In this document: piece by piece, positions 62,649 through 64,000 of the stretch | How positions within the stretch are numbered: position 1 is the first letter of the stretch | Layout: every line of letters begins with the position of its first letter | Assembly (NCBI RefSeq): GCF_007993795.1 | Contig: NZ_CP042476.1 | Span: forward strand, 3,224,001 to 3,288,000 | Origin: Antarcticibacterium arcticum | GTDB lineage: Bacteria > Bacteroidota > Bacteroidia > Flavobacteriales > Flavobacteriaceae | Reading direction: 5' to 3' | Length of the DNA stretch: 64,000 bases | Program-made: the position numbers and the translations under genes | Notes under the pieces: model-generated | Databases searched by the model: none | Told to the model about the DNA's origin: nothing | What the model saw: the letters and a program-made list of their open reading frames with translations, nothing else

Positions 62649-64000
62649 ATGGGTAAGAAATTAACGACACGCAAAGAAGATTATTCAAAATGGTATAATG
62701 AATTGGTAGTGAGCGCCAATTTAGCCGAGAATTCTGCAGTTAGAGGTTGTATGGTCATCAAGCCATACGGCTATGCGATATGGGAAAAAATGCAGGCCGA
62801 GTTGGACCGGATGTTTAAGGAAACCGGCCATGAGAATGCCTATTTTCCATTATTTGTTCCTAAAAGCCTTTTTGAAGCGGAAGAAAAAAACGCAGAAGGT
62901 TTTGCAAAGGAATGTGCGGTTGTAACACACTACAGGCTAAAAACAGATCCTGAAAATCCTTCAAAACTTATAGTAGACCCGGAAGCTAAACTGGAAGAGG
63001 AATTAATAGTACGGCCAACATCTGAAGCAATTATATGGAATACCTATAAAGGCTGGATTCAATCTTATCGGGACCTTCCTATTTTAATTAACCAATGGGC
63101 CAATGTGGTGCGCTGGGAAATGAGAACCCGTCTTTTTTTAAGGACTGCAGAATTTTTATGGCAGGAAGGGCATACCGCCCACGCCAGTAAAACCGAAGCT
63201 ATAGCTGAGGCCGAGCAAATGAATAATATTTATGCCCAATTTGTTGAAAATTTCATGGGCATCCCCGTTATTAAAGGAACAAAATCTGAGAATGAAAGGT
63301 TCGCGGGTGCGGTTGAAACATATTGTATAGAGGCCCTTATGCAGGATGGAAAAGCCCTGCAGGCAGGAACATCTCACTTTCTGGGGCAAAATTTCGCCAA
63401 AGCTTTTGATGTAAAATTTGCTTCAAAAGAAGGGAATCTGGAGCATGTCTGGGCAACTTCCTGGGGTGTTTCCACACGATTGGTGGGCGCCTTGATCATG
63501 ACGCACAGTGATGATCAGGGACTTGTATTACCGCCAAATCTGGCTCCAATTCAGGTAGTAATAGTTCCAATATATAAAGGGGAGGAGCAACTTGCTCAAA
63601 TTTCTGAAGTGGCCAATGACCTTGTAAATAAGCTTAGAAATGTTGGGGTATCGGTTAAATATGATGACCGTGACACTCAAAAACCGGGTTGGAAATTTGC
63701 GCAATATGAATTACAGGGAGTACCTGTGCGTATAGCTATTGGCCCAAAAGATCTTGAAAAAGGCTCTGTAGAACTTGCAAGAAGGGATACCCTAAGCAAG
63801 GAGATAGTACCACAGGGAGAAATTGTTGAAAAGGTCAAGGGGCTTATGACAGAGATCCAGGAGAACCTTTACAACAGGGCTCTTAAGTATCGGGATGAAC
63901 ATATTACAGAAGTGAACAGCTTTGAAGAGTTTAAAGAGGTTTTAAATACAAAGGGCGGATTTATATCTGCTCATTGGGATGGCACCTCCGAAACCGAATT
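62649..64000 (+). CDS. proS: prolyl-tRNA synthetase, N-terminal part
   Basis: The gene starts at ATG 62649 and is cut by the window end after about 450 residues. MGKKLTTRKEDYSKWYNELV is the start of the eukaryote/archaea-like ProRS type that lacks the editing insertion. Motif 2 is NQWANVVRWEMRTRLFLRTAEF (split near 155-177), followed by EFLWQEGHTAHAS, GTSHFLGQNFAKAF and WATSWGVSTRLVGALIMTHSDDQG. The anticodon-binding domain follows from about 300. It charges tRNA-Pro. Confidence 0.96.
   Translation, partial: MGKKLTTRKEDYSKWYNELVVSANLAENSAVRGCMVIKPYGYAIWEKMQAELDRMFKETGHENAYFPLFVPKSLFEAEEKNAEGFAKECAVVTHYRLKTDPENPSKLIVDPEAKLEEELIVRPTSEAIIWNTYKGWIQSYRDLPILINQWANVVRWEMRTRLFLRTAEFLWQEGHTAHASKTEAIAEAEQMNNIYAQFVENFMGIPVIKGTKSENERFAGAVETYCIEALMQDGKALQAGTSHFLGQNFAKAFDVKFASKEGNLEHVWATSWGVSTRLVGALIMTHSDDQGLVLPPNLAPIQVVIVPIYKGEEQLAQISEVANDLVNKLRNVGVSVKYDDRDTQKPGWKFAQYELQGVPVRIAIGPKDLEKGSVELARRDTLSKEIVPQGEIVEKVKGLMTEIQENLYNRALKYRDEHITEVNSFEEFKEVLNTKGGFISAHWDGTSETE

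Overview
This window looks like a chromosome segment from a marine-type member of the Flavobacteriaceae (Bacteroidota). The evidence is a SusC/SusD pair, a gliding-motility/type IX secretion C-terminal domain, a fused SecDF, promoters of the TAnnTTTG type instead of the E. coli type, few Shine-Dalgarno sites, and the order rplQ-carA-eno-gltA. The sequence is AT-rich throughout and shows no insertion sequence, prophage, tRNA, rRNA or CRISPR array. Genus-level placement is not possible from reading alone.

Layout. 1-8629: the 3' half of the S10/spc/alpha ribosomal supercluster (rplN fragment to rplQ, with secY, infA, rpmJ and rpoA), closed by a terminator. 8819-14757: carA, two secreted proteins of unknown function, enolase and citrate synthase, with strong terminators behind eno and gltA. 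14861-19973 (minus): a two-gene unit encoding a membrane glycosyltransferase fused to periplasmic glycosidase-like domains, and a lipoprotein glycosidase whose start of the next gene it overlaps. 20146-22001: two amidinotransferase-fold hydrolases, the second resembling CtlX. 22060-28999: an SDR/DUF2867 protein, small unknowns, argS, a lipoprotein gene with an early stop codon, ffh and folD. 29070-36934 (minus): DUF1232 protein, AI-2E-type permease, VOC protein, RluF-like pseudouridine synthase, small membrane protein, lipoprotein, HerA-like ATPase, LD-carboxypeptidase and PBP4-like DD-peptidase. 37065-43859: SusC/SusD uptake pair, M14 peptidase and queE. 43933-53730: DUF2911, asnB, gyrB, DUF6588-like protein, mdh and secDF. 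54036-57870 (minus): DUF192 lipoprotein, lgt, yidD, cysS and folE. 58011-62531: three cell-surface genes, two of them broken by single-base losses in G runs. 62649-64000: proS, cut by the window end.

Most of the window is housekeeping. The unit most worth attention is the GT2-GH26-TIM-barrel synthase with its partner lipoprotein at 14861-19973. It looks like a polysaccharide synthase that carries its own outward-facing trimming or binding domains. The second point of interest is a set of three damaged surface or lipoprotein genes: a TGA inside a signal peptide at 26184, and one-base G losses at 59396-59401 and 61302-61306. These are either assembly errors or genuine inactivating or phase-variable sites. 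Small RNA-structure candidates precede rpsH and rpsD.
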